From NCBI GenBank assembly GCA_029817715.1, contig JARUPY010000398.1, forward strand, positions 2,852,001 through 2,916,000: a stretch of 64,000 bases of DNA, written 5' to 3'. A program made the translations under genes and the position numbers. This document shows, piece after piece, positions 28,282 through 36,988 of this stretch. The stretch comes from Melastoma dodecandrum (Eukaryota > Streptophyta > Magnoliopsida > Myrtales > Melastomataceae). How positions within the stretch are numbered: position 1 is the first letter of the stretch; each line of letters starts with the position of its first letter. The notes under the pieces were generated by a model that saw only the letters and a program-made list of their open reading frames with translations, made no database searches and had not been told where the DNA came from.

Positions 28282-28848
28282 TCATCGGCCCGCGCGCCGC
28301 AGCCGCACATAGAGCGCGCCGGCGCCGCCACGCCAGGGCGCCGCCTCCTCGTAGCCGACGACGAGAGGGCGGAACTCGGGAAGGCTCAGCCAGAGCGGCA
28401 CGGCCCGGCGCAGCACGCCGATTTCACCGCCCGTCATGTCGAAGGCATCGGGCCGGCGCCCGCCCTTCCCGGTGACCACGAGGACGACGCGGGCTCCCTG
28501 CGCCTGGGCGTCGAGGAGAAAATGCCGCAGCGCGGAGAGGGCCTCCGCCTGGCGGAAGCCGTGCAGATCGATGGCGGCATCGGCGCTGACGCGGCCGCGC
28601 GAGAGCTGCTGCTTCAGCTTGCGCTCGAGCCGCGGCTGCGGGCCCGCGGCACGGGGCGCGTGCGGACGCGGGACGAGCCGCGGCGCGGGCGCAGGCTCCG
28701 CGGCGTCCGCCACCGAGGGCGCGGGCGTCAGGCGCGCCGGCAGGATCGCGCCCGGCCGGCGCTCGACGCTTTCCGCGACGCCGAGCCAGAGCTCGATCTC
28801 CTCCGGGGAGAGCCGGCGCACTGTCCTACGGGGGCGGCTGTCACTCAT
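28282..28848 (-). CDS. Smr domain protein
   Basis: A 188-residue protein with a C-terminal Smr domain: IDLHGFRQAEALSALRHFL (LDxH motif), VVLVVTGKGGRR (TGxG motif) and YEEAAPWRGGAGALYVRLRR. Smr domains act as nucleases or nicking enzymes. The N-terminal half is a Pro/Arg-rich linker after a short conserved RRLSPEEIELW segment. The ATG at 28848 overlaps the stop of mltA (ATGA). The order TimA-mltA-smr is conserved in Hyphomicrobiales. Confidence 0.9.
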   Translation of the reverse strand: MSDSRPRRTVRRLSPEEIELWLGVAESVERRPGAILPARLTPAPSVADAAEPAPAPRLVPRPHAPRAAGPQPRLERKLKQQLSRGRVSADAAIDLHGFRQAEALSALRHFLLDAQAQGARVVLVVTGKGGRRPDAFDMTGGEIGVLRRAVPLWLSLPEFRPLVVGYEEAAPWRGGAGALYVRLRRAGR

Positions 28849-30020
28849 CGAGCCGCTCCGCTCGTCGTGGCTTTCGGCCAGAGGACGGTGAGCGTGCCGT
28901 GCGTGCGCGTCGAGCCGGCGGCTCGCGCGGCCTCCGCGCCGGTGCCGAAGAAAATATCGGCTCGCGCCGGACCGACGATGGCGGAGCCGGTATCCTGCGC
29001 GATCATCAGGCGATGCAGCGGCCGGTCCCCGGGCGCATTCGCCTCGACGTACATGGGAAGGCCATAGGCCCAGACCGCGCGGTCGACGGCGAGCGATCGC
29101 AGACCGGTGACGCCGACGCCGGAGGCGCCGGTTGGGCCGACGTCGGGCGCGAGCGTGTCGTCGAAGCGGAAGAAGATGAAGGATCTGTTCGTCTGCATCA
29201 GCTTGCGTCCAGCCTCGCCCGGCCCTTCCCCATGCGCGCGGATCCAGGCTTTGAGCTGCGCCATGCCCATCTCGGCCGGCGGGATGTGGAGGCGCTGCGC
29301 CAGCACCTTGCCGATCGACGTGTAGGGGTACCCGTTGCGCCCGGCATAGACCAGACGCCGCAGCGTTCCGTCGGCCAGCCGAAGACGCGCGGAACCCTGG
29401 ATCTGGATGAAGAACGCTTCGACCGCGTCGCGCACGTAGGCGATCGGCGGCGCCGCCGACCCGAGCGCGCCGGCCTCGATCGCGGTGCGGTCCGGCAGCG
29501 CCGTGACGGCGCCGTCGGCATGCCGAAGCGCGCTGGTGAGGCTCGGATCGAGGCCCGGCGGCCGGGTCTCGGGCGGGACCGGCTCGAGCCCCGCCGGGGC
29601 CGCGTAGAGTGGCGCGCGCAACGATGCCGTCGGAACGAGGCTCCCTGCGACGACCGGCTCGTAATAGCCCGTAAAGAAGGCGCTTCCCGCTCCCCCGATG
29701 CGGCGGGGCTCGAAATGCGTCTCGAAGAAGCGGCGCGCCTCGGCGCGGCTCGGCGTGTCCGACACTCCGTCGGCGGCGCGGCAGACCGATGCGAGCGCCG
29801 CGGGCGGCGGTTGCGCGGCGCGCAGGGGCTTCACGCCGTCGAGCAGGGCATGGCAGGAGGTGCGGAACACGGCGAGGGCGGCCGCGAGATCGTCCGCCGC
29901 GAAGTCCTGCAGCGCCGCGTAGGACTCGGGGGTGCTGGGCGGCGGGACCGGCTGCGCACGCGCCGGGCCGGCGAGGATCGCGACCCCCGCGACACCGGCC
30001 CGAAGCAGGCGCTGGATCAA
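28845..30020 (-). CDS. mltA: Membrane-bound lytic murein transglycosylase A
   Basis: Cleaves peptidoglycan glycan strands, forming 1,6-anhydro ends. About 391 residues from a TTG start at 30020, chosen because it overlaps the upstream TGA and yields a clean signal peptide (IQRLLRAGVAGVAILAGPARAQ). MltA motifs: FFTGYYEP, RNGYPYTSIGKVLA, then the 3D domain FFRFDDTLAP...GVTGLRSLAVDR, LHRLMIAQDTGSAIVGPARADIFFG with its catalytic Asp region. There is no lipobox, unlike E. coli MltA. Coupled on both sides. Confidence 0.93.
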   Translation of the reverse strand: MIQRLLRAGVAGVAILAGPARAQPVPPPSTPESYAALQDFAADDLAAALAVFRTSCHALLDGVKPLRAAQPPPAALASVCRAADGVSDTPSRAEARRFFETHFEPRRIGGAGSAFFTGYYEPVVAGSLVPTASLRAPLYAAPAGLEPVPPETRPPGLDPSLTSALRHADGAVTALPDRTAIEAGALGSAAPPIAYVRDAVEAFFIQIQGSARLRLADGTLRRLVYAGRNGYPYTSIGKVLAQRLHIPPAEMGMAQLKAWIRAHGEGPGEAGRKLMQTNRSFIFFRFDDTLAPDVGPTGASGVGVTGLRSLAVDRAVWAYGLPMYVEANAPGDRPLHRLMIAQDTGSAIVGPARADIFFGTGAEAARAAGSTRTHGTLTVLWPKATTSGAAR

Positions 30021-30718
30021 TGGCCGGCGGCGGTCGCCGCAAGCTTCCAGTTCGGATCGCGCGAGCGCGTGTCGCGCGCGAAGGTCCAGAGGTCGCGGAT
30101 CTCGACGATCTTCTCGGCACTGCCGTCGACGACGCTGCCATCCGAGGCATGGGTCGCGGTGATCTGCTGCGAGCGGAAGCGCACGGCGACGAGAGCCTGC
30201 CGGTTGTCGAGCCGCGCCTCGGCGATCTTGGCCTCGTCGAGCGAGACGATCGCCGTGGACTGGCGTGCGCCCGATTTCTCGCGCTCGGCGAGCGCCGTAT
30301 CGAAGCCCTTGTAGACGTCGGGCGCGAGCAGCGTCTGGAGCTGCTTGCGGTTGCCGGAGGCGAAAGCGGTCAGCACCGCCTCGTAAGCAGACTTCGCACC
30401 GCCCAGAAAGGCTGGCGCCGTGAAGCTGGCGTCCGCCGCGGCGATCTGATCGAGCCCCGCCTCGGCATTCGAGCCGGCCTCGACGTAAGCGGTCCATCGT
30501 GCCGGGTCCGGCACCGCGGCCGCGGCCGGCGCGGCACCCGGCAGCGTGACCGGCGGCGCGCGCGGACGCGGCGCCGGGCCGGCCCTATTGCTGGGCCGCG
30601 CGAAAATGTTCCGCGGCGGTCGCTCCAGCCCCGTGCGTGTCCCGAGGATCGTCCAGAGCTTCCAGAGCGTGACGAGCGCCACCAGGGCGAAGACGATCGT
30701 CAATGGGTCGAGATGCAT
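30017..30718 (-). CDS. Tim44/TimA-family protein
   Basis: A 233-residue protein with an N-terminal membrane anchor (LTIVFALVALVTLWKLWTIL, about 6-25), a Pro/Ala-rich linker and a C-terminal Tim44-like domain (FLGGAKSAYEAVLTAFASGNRKQLQTLL...EIRDLWTFARDTRSRDPNWKLAAT). The family resembles the mitochondrial Tim44 membrane-binding domain; in alphaproteobacteria it is called TimA. It heads the TimA-mltA-smr group. Confidence 0.9.
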   Translation of the reverse strand: MHLDPLTIVFALVALVTLWKLWTILGTRTGLERPPRNIFARPSNRAGPAPRPRAPPVTLPGAAPAAAAVPDPARWTAYVEAGSNAEAGLDQIAAADASFTAPAFLGGAKSAYEAVLTAFASGNRKQLQTLLAPDVYKGFDTALAEREKSGARQSTAIVSLDEAKIAEARLDNRQALVAVRFRSQQITATHASDGSVVDGSAEKIVEIRDLWTFARDTRSRDPNWKLAATAAGH

Positions 30719-30852
30719 GGGCCTTCCGAGGATTGCGGCGGCATGACCCCTTGCAACTTCATCCCGATTGCAAAAGCGCCGTCATCGATCATGTATCAAA
30801 CTGGTGTCGGCGGGTCACGCCGTCCAGCGTTGCCGCCCGCCGGAGGGGTCTG

Positions 30853-31374
30853 ATGCTCGTGCTGCGCCTCTCGAACTGGATCAAGGTGCTCCTGATCCTC
30901 TGGTGCCTTGGGGAAGTCCTCGCCTTCGCGATCCTCGCGAAGGTGCTCGGCGTCCCCGGCGCCATCTTCCTCGGCGTCGCGACGAGCTTCATCGGCTTCC
31001 TGCTGCTGAAGCGCGCCGGCACGGCCGCGATGGCGAAGCTCCGCGCGGCGGTCGCCGGACAGGGGCCACGCCTCGCCGAGGACCAGGCGGTCGAAGTGCT
31101 GGACGACGTGCTCTCCGCCGCCGGTGCCTTGATGCTCGTCCTGCCCGGCGTCCTCTCCGACATCGTGGGCCTCACCTTGGTGCTGCCGGCCCTGCGCGGG
31201 CGCGTGGCGCGGTGGCTGCGCCGCGACGGCATCGCGCGGATGACGGGCCGGCGCCGGCCGGCCGGCCGGACCCAGACGATCGATCTCGAGCCGAACGAGT
31301 GGCGCCATACCGAGGAGTGGCGCCATACTGAGGAATGGCGGCAGGGCGGCCCCGTCAGCCGCCCCGAAGCTTAG
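30853..31374 (+). CDS. FxsA family membrane protein
   Basis: A 173-residue FxsA protein with two hydrophobic segments at the N-terminus (WIKVLLILWCLGEVLAFAIL and GAIFLGVATSFIGFLLL) and a third hydrophobic region (GALMLVLPGVLSDIVGLTLVLPAL). In E. coli FxsA lessens phage T7 exclusion by F plasmid. The C-terminus is odd: a tandem EWRHTE duplication encoded by two 18-base units at 31297-31332, plus a partial third. Confidence 0.88.
   Translation: MLVLRLSNWIKVLLILWCLGEVLAFAILAKVLGVPGAIFLGVATSFIGFLLLKRAGTAAMAKLRAAVAGQGPRLAEDQAVEVLDDVLSAAGALMLVLPGVLSDIVGLTLVLPALRGRVARWLRRDGIARMTGRRRPAGRTQTIDLEPNEWRHTEEWRHTEEWRQGGPVSRPEA
31297..31341 (+). repeat. 18-base tandem duplication in the fxsA tail
   Basis: Units at 31297-31314 and 31315-31332 differ at one base and encode EWRHTE twice; a partial third unit follows. 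It keeps frame and lies in the unstructured C-terminus. Confidence 0.85.
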
Positions 31375-32058
31375 CTAGCGGCGCGCTGCGGCCATCTGCG
31401 GCGTCTTCCGGCCGAAGGCGTGCGCCAGGAAGAGCGCGGCATGGGTGAGCGCGCCGCCGTCGATCCCGTGACCGGTCCCCGTCGACAGATGCCACTGGCA
31501 GGGAATGCCGGCCATTCCGAGTTCCTCAGCGCCCATGAAGAGCGCATCGGCCGGAATGACGTCGTCGTCGCTGCCGTGGGTGAGAAGCACCGGCGGCGGC
31601 GAACGGACCGCGGCGGTCGTCGCGAGATGTTCGGGCCCGACCAGAAGACCGGAGAGCCCGACGATCGCGGCGAGCGGGCGGGCGCGGCGCAATCCCACAT
31701 GCAGCGCCATCATCGTGCCTTGACTGAAGCCGACCAGCGCCAGCTTGCTTTCGTCGAGCCCCTGGCGGGCCAGCTCGGCATCGAGGAAGGCGTCGAGCGC
31801 AGGGCGCGCCGCCACGACGCCGGTCCAGCGCTCGTTCGGGTCGCGCATCGTCAGCGGGAACCATTGCCGGCCCATCGGCGATTGCGCGCAGGGCTCGGGC
31901 GCATTTGGCGCGACGAAGGCGGCGTCGGGCAGGATGGGCTGCACCTGTCGGGCGATCTCGATCAGGTCTTTTCCATCGGCCCCATAGCCGTGCAGCAGCA
32001 CGACGAGCTGCCGCGCCCCCGTTTTCGCGCCGAGGCGCGGTCCATCGAGCTCCGCCAT
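31375..32058 (-). CDS. Alpha/beta hydrolase, phospholipase/carboxylesterase family
   Basis: Serine esterase of 227 residues (Abhydrolase_2). VVLLHGYGADGKDLIEIA forms the oxyanion region; the nucleophile is in GFSQGTMMAL (GxSxG); the acid is in THGSDDDVIP; the catalytic His is in TGHGID. Family members hydrolyse acyl esters or acylated proteins. Its stop directly abuts the fxsA stop (convergent). The glycosylase gene lies just upstream in the same orientation. Confidence 0.92.
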   Translation of the reverse strand: MAELDGPRLGAKTGARQLVVLLHGYGADGKDLIEIARQVQPILPDAAFVAPNAPEPCAQSPMGRQWFPLTMRDPNERWTGVVAARPALDAFLDAELARQGLDESKLALVGFSQGTMMALHVGLRRARPLAAIVGLSGLLVGPEHLATTAAVRSPPPVLLTHGSDDDVIPADALFMGAEELGMAGIPCQWHLSTGTGHGIDGGALTHAALFLAHAFGRKTPQMAAARR

Positions 32059-32061
32059 GCG

Positions 32062-32802
32062 TCAGGCCTTTCGCTGTCGCCGCGGCCGAGCGCGCGCGGG
32101 TGTGGTGGTGGGTTGGGTTTCGAGCGTCGCGGCGCGCCGGCGCACCGCTCCGTAATACGCCCACAGACAATAGGCGGCGGCGCCGCGCAACGGTCGCCAG
32201 CGCTCGCCGAGCGCCCGCAGCTCCTCGGCCGAGGGTCGCGTGTCGAGCCCGAGCACGAGACGCGCGCCCTCCTGAAGGGCGAGGTCGCCCGCGGGCCAGG
32301 CATCGGCGTGGCCGAGACAGAACAGCAGGAACACGTCGGCTGTCCAGGGACCGATGCCGTGGATCGCGCAGAGGCTCGTGTGCGCCGCCTCCGCGCCGGC
32401 GCGGGCCAAAGCGTCGAAGTCGAGCGCCCCCGACTCCACCGCGGCGCCGATGGCACGCAGCGTGCGCAGCTTGGGCGCAGAGAGGCCGCAGAGCCGCAAG
32501 TCCTCGTCGCTGACGGCTGCGAGCGTCTGCGCCTCGACCTTGCCGAGACGGGCCTTGAGCCGTCCGAAGATCGCGTTGGCGCTCGCGGTCGACACCTGCT
32601 GGGACACGATGATGGCTGCGAGCCCCTCGAAGCCGGGCGCCCGGGCGCGCAGCCCAGGGCGCGACGAGACCGCGTCGAATGCAGCCATGAAAGGCGCGTC
32701 GAGCCCCGCCAGCGCCTCGAAGGCCCGGGCGAGCGCGACGTCGTCGCGCAGCACCAGCGGCGCAACCGGGGACGAGCTCGGCAATTTCCGCTTTGGCGCC
32801 AC
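32062..32802 (-). CDS. DNA-3-methyladenine glycosylase II, AlkA-like
   Basis: HhH-GPD base-excision glycosylase, about 246 residues from GTG at 32802. An ATG at 32961 would add a basic tail and overlap the divergent gluQ. Motifs: IIVSQQVSTASANAIFGRL, the helix-hairpin-helix IHGIGPWTADVFLLF, and AWPAGDLAL with the catalytic Asp. It removes alkylated purines from DNA. The stop is 4 bases from the esterase start, so one transcript is likely. Confidence 0.88.
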   Translation of the reverse strand: MAPKRKLPSSSPVAPLVLRDDVALARAFEALAGLDAPFMAAFDAVSSRPGLRARAPGFEGLAAIIVSQQVSTASANAIFGRLKARLGKVEAQTLAAVSDEDLRLCGLSAPKLRTLRAIGAAVESGALDFDALARAGAEAAHTSLCAIHGIGPWTADVFLLFCLGHADAWPAGDLALQEGARLVLGLDTRPSAEELRALGERWRPLRGAAAYCLWAYYGAVRRRAATLETQPTTTPARARPRRQRKA

Positions 32803-32932
32803 GCCGAAACCGATCAAGATCGTGCGTCGTCGCTCGCGCTGGCGGGCGACGGCCGCATCCGATCGATGCGGCGCGCGAGCTTTGCCACGCGCGCGCTTCG
32901 AATTCGAGCCCCGAGATGGTCCGGACCTAAAG

Positions 32933-33844
32933 ATGACGTCTTCCTTCTCCCGAACGGTCATGCGCTTCGCTCCCTCGCCGAACGGGCATTTGCATCTCGG
33001 CCACGCCTATTCGGCGCTGATGAACGGCTTGCTGGCGCGTGAGACCGGCGGTCGCATGCTGCTGCGCATGGAGAACATCGACACGACGCGCTGCCGGCCA
33101 GAGTTCGAGAGCGCGATCTGCGAAGATCTCGCCTGGCTCGACCTCGCCTGGGAGGAGCCGGTGCGCCACCAGTCGGAGCATTTTGCGGATTACACGAGCG
33201 CTCTCGAGCAGCTCGAGGCGCGCGGGCTCGTGTACCCGTGCTTTTGCTCGCGCGGCGACATCATGGCGAACGCCGCCGCGCGGCCGGACTGGCCGCTCGA
33301 TCCGGACGGCACCCCGCTCTATCCCGGAACATGCAAGCACCTGTCGCTGGCGGCACGGGCCAAACGCTTCGCGTCGGGCGAGCGCGCCTCCTATCGCCTC
33401 GACATGGGCGCGGCGATGCGCTTCGCGGGAGCGAGCGTCACCTGGAGCGAGTTTCGCGGCGGCTCGCGCGGCTTCGAGGAGCGCGCGACGCCAGCCGTCT
33501 GGGGCGACGCGGTGCTGTCGCGCAAGGACATCGCAACGAGCTACCACATCGCCGTCGTGGTCGATGATGCCGTGCAGGGCGTGACCGACGTCGTGCGCGG
33601 CGAGGATCTCTTCATGGCGACGAGTTTGCACCGCATTCTACAGCGGCTGCTCGATCTCCCGGCCCCGAACTACCACCACCATGCGCTGTTGCGCGACGGC
33701 GCGGGCCAGAAGCTCTCCAAGAGCCTGCGTGCGAAGGCGCTACGCGCCTTCCGGCAGGAGGGCTACGGCGCGGAAGAGGTGCGCCGCCGAATCGGCCTGC
33801 CGTCGACGATCCTCGGCTACGCGCCGAGCGGCTTCGTGAGCTGA
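32933..33844 (+). CDS. gluQ: Glutamyl-Q tRNA(Asp) synthetase
   Basis: Truncated glutamyl-tRNA synthetase paralogue (303 residues) lacking the anticodon-binding domain. It attaches glutamate to queuosine at position 34 of tRNA-Asp. The HIGH-like motif is APSPNGHLHLGHAYSAL, the zinc-site cysteines are YPCFCSR and YPGTCKH, and the KMSKS-like motif is GQKLSKSLR. ATG at 32933 is used; a second ATG at 32960 starts at the conserved MRFAPSP. Confidence 0.93.
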   Translation: MTSSFSRTVMRFAPSPNGHLHLGHAYSALMNGLLARETGGRMLLRMENIDTTRCRPEFESAICEDLAWLDLAWEEPVRHQSEHFADYTSALEQLEARGLVYPCFCSRGDIMANAAARPDWPLDPDGTPLYPGTCKHLSLAARAKRFASGERASYRLDMGAAMRFAGASVTWSEFRGGSRGFEERATPAVWGDAVLSRKDIATSYHIAVVVDDAVQGVTDVVRGEDLFMATSLHRILQRLLDLPAPNYHHHALLRDGAGQKLSKSLRAKALRAFRQEGYGAEEVRRRIGLPSTILGYAPSGFVS

Positions 33845-33848
33845 GGCG

Positions 33849-34355
33849 TCACGCCTCGCCGCGCGTCTCGATCATCGCGGTGTCGAGCGCCTCGCGGCCG
33901 CCCTTGCCGGCCCAGACCACGAATTGAAAGGCTTGGTAGTAACGCTCGCAGGCGGTCACGGCCGAAGCGAGCACGCTTTCGCATTGGCGCCCGTTGAGCT
34001 CGGCGCCGCCGGCCAGCAGCAGGGCGTGGCGGAACATGATGACGCCGTCCGCCGGCCAGATGTCGAAATGGCCGACCCACTGCTGCTCGTTGATGAGCGC
34101 GACGAGGTCGAGCATGTCGGAGCGACGGGGAGCGGGCACCTTGAGGTCGAAGGCGCAGGCGACATGCAGCGCCTCGAGATCCGCAAGCCAGGTGAAGGCG
34201 ACGTTGTAGTCCGTCCAACCGCCGGCGACCGAGATCGAGATCTCGTCCTCTTCGTCACGATCGAAGGCCCAATCGTGGAAGGCGGCGATGCGTTCGATGA
34301 GGTCGACGGGGTTCTCTGTGCGGGCGTGCTCGGCTTCGATCTGCGACAGCGACAT
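33849..34355 (-). CDS. YbjN domain protein
   Basis: A 168-residue YbjN-family protein, fold related to type III secretion chaperones. It starts MSLSQIEAEHARTENPVDLIERIAAFHDWAFDRDEEDEISI and contains WTDYNVAFTWLADLEALHVACAF and the ALLLAGGAELNGRQCESVL helix. An upstream extension of the frame is composed of unrelated Arg/Pro-rich sequence and is excluded. Convergent with gluQ. E. coli YbjN affects stress and motility, but the mechanism is unknown. Confidence 0.88.
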   Translation of the reverse strand: MSLSQIEAEHARTENPVDLIERIAAFHDWAFDRDEEDEISISVAGGWTDYNVAFTWLADLEALHVACAFDLKVPAPRRSDMLDLVALINEQQWVGHFDIWPADGVIMFRHALLLAGGAELNGRQCESVLASAVTACERYYQAFQFVVWAGKGGREALDTAMIETRGEA

Positions 34356-34671
34356 TCCATGGCCTCGGTTCGGACGGCAAACCCTGCCGCCCTTGATGAA
34401 CGGTACGCTCGACACACGCGACTGGCCGTTCCGCAAACTGCCGTTCTCTATGGCGACCCGCGCGGTGCGACTCAAAACCGGCGCGGGGCACCGCAACTGA
34501 ATCACATGGTGGCCTGCCCGATCAACCAGGGGTCGGGACGGGCGGTCCGCCGCGGCGATCCGTGGGATCACGGTCGTGGATTCGCGCGACTCCGTCCAGG
34601 ATGGCGGTCGGCATGTCCACAAAAGATGCGCGTTAAGCTTGACCGGGCGCGGACCGGGCCGCCGCCCGCGC
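34356..34671. other. Intergenic stretch upstream of the YbjN gene
   Basis: About 316 bases between the start of the YbjN gene and the stop of the AtoE-type gene. It likely holds the YbjN promoter. No gene, RNA or strong repeat is seen; the open frame crossing it has no protein-like character. Confidence 0.5.
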
Positions 34672-36033
34672 CTACATCATCAAGAGGATGACGGCGCTCC
34701 AGATCACGAGCGTGACGAAGAAGGTGACGACCGTGAAGCCGAGCACGCGCTGGATGCCGATGCCCGCCATGGCCACGACGGGCAGGGCGAAGAACGGCTG
34801 CAGCATGTACGCGACGTTCTCCCCGGCGGCCACCGCCATCGCCGTCGAGGCCGGCGAGGCGCCGAGTTGCACCGCCGCCGGCACGACGAAGGGGCCCTGC
34901 ACCGCCCAATGTCCGCCGCCGGACGGAACCAGAAAGGTGACGAAAAGCGAGCAGATGTAGCTCCAGAAGGGCAGCGTGTGCGCCGTCGCGATGACGACGA
35001 AGGCCTTCGAGATGACGCCGGCGAGGCCCGTGGCGTTCAGCATGCCCATGATGCCGCCGTAGATCGGGTATTGCAGGATCATCGAGCCGACCTGTTTTGC
35101 CGCGTTGTCGACGGCCTTCACGTAGGCGACAGGCGAGGCGTGCAGCGCGATGCCGAGCATCAGGAAGATCCAGATGATCGTGTTGACGTCGATCGTCGGG
35201 CCCTTCGTCGCCCAGGCGTAGAGCAGCGTGCCGAGTCCGGCCGCGGCGAACAGCCAGCTGAGGACCGGCCAGCGCTCGACGCGCCGGGCAGGGGCGTCCG
35301 CATCGCCACGCATCGGCTTGCCCGCGGCAGCCACCTCGGGCTCCGGTGTCCAGGCGACGACGTCCTCGTCGCGCGGGCGGATCAGGACGAAGACGATCGG
35401 CACGGCGACGACGACGAGCAGCGTCGCGACGAGATTGTAGGGCTGAAAGACCATGTCGCCGAACGGCGTCACCTTGCCCGTCACCTTCTCGATGATGTTG
35501 AGCTTGTTGCCGTGCGAGGCCTGGGTCAGCGCGATCGAAGACGAAAAGCCCGTTGCCCACACGACCCAGCCGGAGTAGGCGGCCGCGACGAGCCAGCCGA
35601 AGTCGAGCTTGATCCGCCCGGCGACCTCGCGCGACAGCATCGCCGCCACAACGAGCCCGAAGCCCCAATTGAGGAACGAGGCCACCGCGCAGACGAGGAA
35701 GGTGAGCACGACCGCCTGCGTCGGCGTGTGCGCCAGCGAGACGAGCCCGCGGATCGCGCGCTGCACCGGCGGCGCATTGGCGAGCGCGTGCCCCGTGACG
35801 AGGATCATGACCATCTGGAACGCAAAGGCGATGATGTCGAAGATGCCGGCGTACCAGGAGGCGATGATGACGTCCGGCGTGCCCTTCGGAGCGAGCAAGA
35901 GAGCCGCGATGGCCGTCACGAAGGTGAGCACGATCGCGATCACGAACGGATCGGGCATCCAGCGCTCGAAGAGGGCGACCGTGACGGCGACGAAGCCGCG
36001 CCGCGGCCGCTCCCGCTCGGCGATAGCGGTCAT
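34672..36033 (-). CDS. Short-chain fatty acid transporter, AtoE family
   Basis: Integral membrane permease of 453 residues with about a dozen hydrophobic segments. Family signatures: RWMPDPFVIAIVLTFVTAIAALL near the N-terminus, SFLNWGFGLVVAAMLSREV, and FVTFLVPSGGGHWAVQGP in the C-terminal half. AtoE imports short-chain fatty acids such as butyrate. No ato catabolic genes adjoin it, so the substrate is by family only. Confidence 0.92.
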   Translation of the reverse strand: MTAIAERERPRRGFVAVTVALFERWMPDPFVIAIVLTFVTAIAALLLAPKGTPDVIIASWYAGIFDIIAFAFQMVMILVTGHALANAPPVQRAIRGLVSLAHTPTQAVVLTFLVCAVASFLNWGFGLVVAAMLSREVAGRIKLDFGWLVAAAYSGWVVWATGFSSSIALTQASHGNKLNIIEKVTGKVTPFGDMVFQPYNLVATLLVVVAVPIVFVLIRPRDEDVVAWTPEPEVAAAGKPMRGDADAPARRVERWPVLSWLFAAAGLGTLLYAWATKGPTIDVNTIIWIFLMLGIALHASPVAYVKAVDNAAKQVGSMILQYPIYGGIMGMLNATGLAGVISKAFVVIATAHTLPFWSYICSLFVTFLVPSGGGHWAVQGPFVVPAAVQLGASPASTAMAVAAGENVAYMLQPFFALPVVAMAGIGIQRVLGFTVVTFFVTLVIWSAVILLMM

Positions 36034-36147
36034 CGGCCGGTTCCCCTGTGGCGTTCGGGGCAGTCAAACAGCCGCATTCTGTACAAGCAAGGGGACGGAA
36101 GGTTATGTCGATCCCGGACCGCGCCGTCGCGAGGGCAGGAGTGCATC

Positions 36148-36594
36148 ATGACGCATGAGAGCAGCAAGACGTGCCGCCGCCTACGCGCGGGCACTCCCGA
36201 GCGCGGCAAGCAGGGCCTCGACTATTCCGTCGGCATCTCGGCGCAGACCGCCGGCGCGACCGGGATCCATCTGCAGCTCCTCTCGATCCCGCCAGGCGGC
36301 CGGGCAAAGGCGCATCTGCACGAAGGCCACGAGAGCGCGATCCACGTGTTGTCCGGCGTCTCGGGCTGCTGGTACGGCGAGGGACTGGAGGAGCACGCGA
36401 TCGTCAAGGCGGGGGACTTCTTTTACATTCCGGCCGGCGTGCCGCACCTGCCCTACAATCCGTCGGCCACCGAGCCTTGCGTCGCCGTCATCGCCCGCAC
36501 CGACCCGAACGAGCAGGAGAGCGTAGAGCTCCTGCCCGACCTCGATCCGATCGTCGCCGCGCGCCCGGACGCCTGGCGCGACACGGATCGCTAG
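36148..36594 (+). CDS. Small cupin domain protein
   Basis: Single cupin of 148 residues. First cupin motif: GGRAKAHLHEGHESAIHVLSG with three His and a Glu as candidate metal ligands; second motif: GDFFYIPAGVPHLPYN with the last His. Such cupins often bind small effector acids or act as isomerases. ATG at 36148 follows GGGCAGGAG. Divergent from the AtoE-type gene, 114 bases apart. Confidence 0.88.
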   Translation: MTHESSKTCRRLRAGTPERGKQGLDYSVGISAQTAGATGIHLQLLSIPPGGRAKAHLHEGHESAIHVLSGVSGCWYGEGLEEHAIVKAGDFFYIPAGVPHLPYNPSATEPCVAVIARTDPNEQESVELLPDLDPIVAARPDAWRDTDR

Positions 36595-36641
36595 AGCCGA
36601 TCTTGCCGAAGTGAACCCGGTTCGGCGATGAGGATCGGCTC
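36594..36641 (+). terminator. Imperfect long hairpin after the cupin gene
   Basis: GAGCCGATCTTGCCGAA pairs with TTCGGCGATGAGGATCGGCTC, with a small bulge and a loop of about ten bases. It begins at the cupin stop codon. There is no clear T-run, so it could be a terminator or only an mRNA-end hairpin. Confidence 0.45.
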
Positions 36642-36663
36642 CAGTTCGTAAAACCCAGCGCGC

Positions 36664-36822
36664 CTACTCCTGCCGCTGTGTCGTCTTCGCCGCCTCGCCC
36701 TCGCGCTTGGCATCGCCGCGATCGTCCGGCGTCGTCGGGTGTCGCCCGGCGCGCTCGGGATGCGTCACCTCCTCCTCGAACGGCTTGTCGGTGGCCGCCT
36801 TGCGGTCCGCTTTCTCGTCCAT
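36664..36822 (-). CDS. Small hydrophilic protein (52 aa)
   Basis: Highly charged 52-residue protein starting MDEKADRKAATDKPFEEEVTH. ATG at 36822 is chosen over 37020 because CAGGAG precedes it at good spacing and the upstream extension is Arg/Gly/Pro-rich shadow sequence. No family is identified; probably intrinsically disordered. Divergent from uppP. Confidence 0.55.
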   Translation of the reverse strand: MDEKADRKAATDKPFEEEVTHPERAGRHPTTPDDRGDAKREGEAAKTTQRQE

Positions 36823-36988
36823 CAGCGGGTCTCCTGAACGGCGAGGCAACGCGAGACGGGCGGGATCGCTCCCGCTCCGCCCACCGCCCGGGGGACGAGC
36901 GCTCCGCGCGCGTTGATCTGGCCTTGCGAACCTGAGAAGAACAGCCGGGGCCGCGTAGGGAATCGGCTCGGCGCGGCGGGGGAGTGAG

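Noticed and set aside
34356..34622. N-terminal extension of the YbjN gene to 34622
   Set aside because: The added residues are Arg/Pro-rich and unlike YbjN proteins; ATG at 34355 matches the family start.
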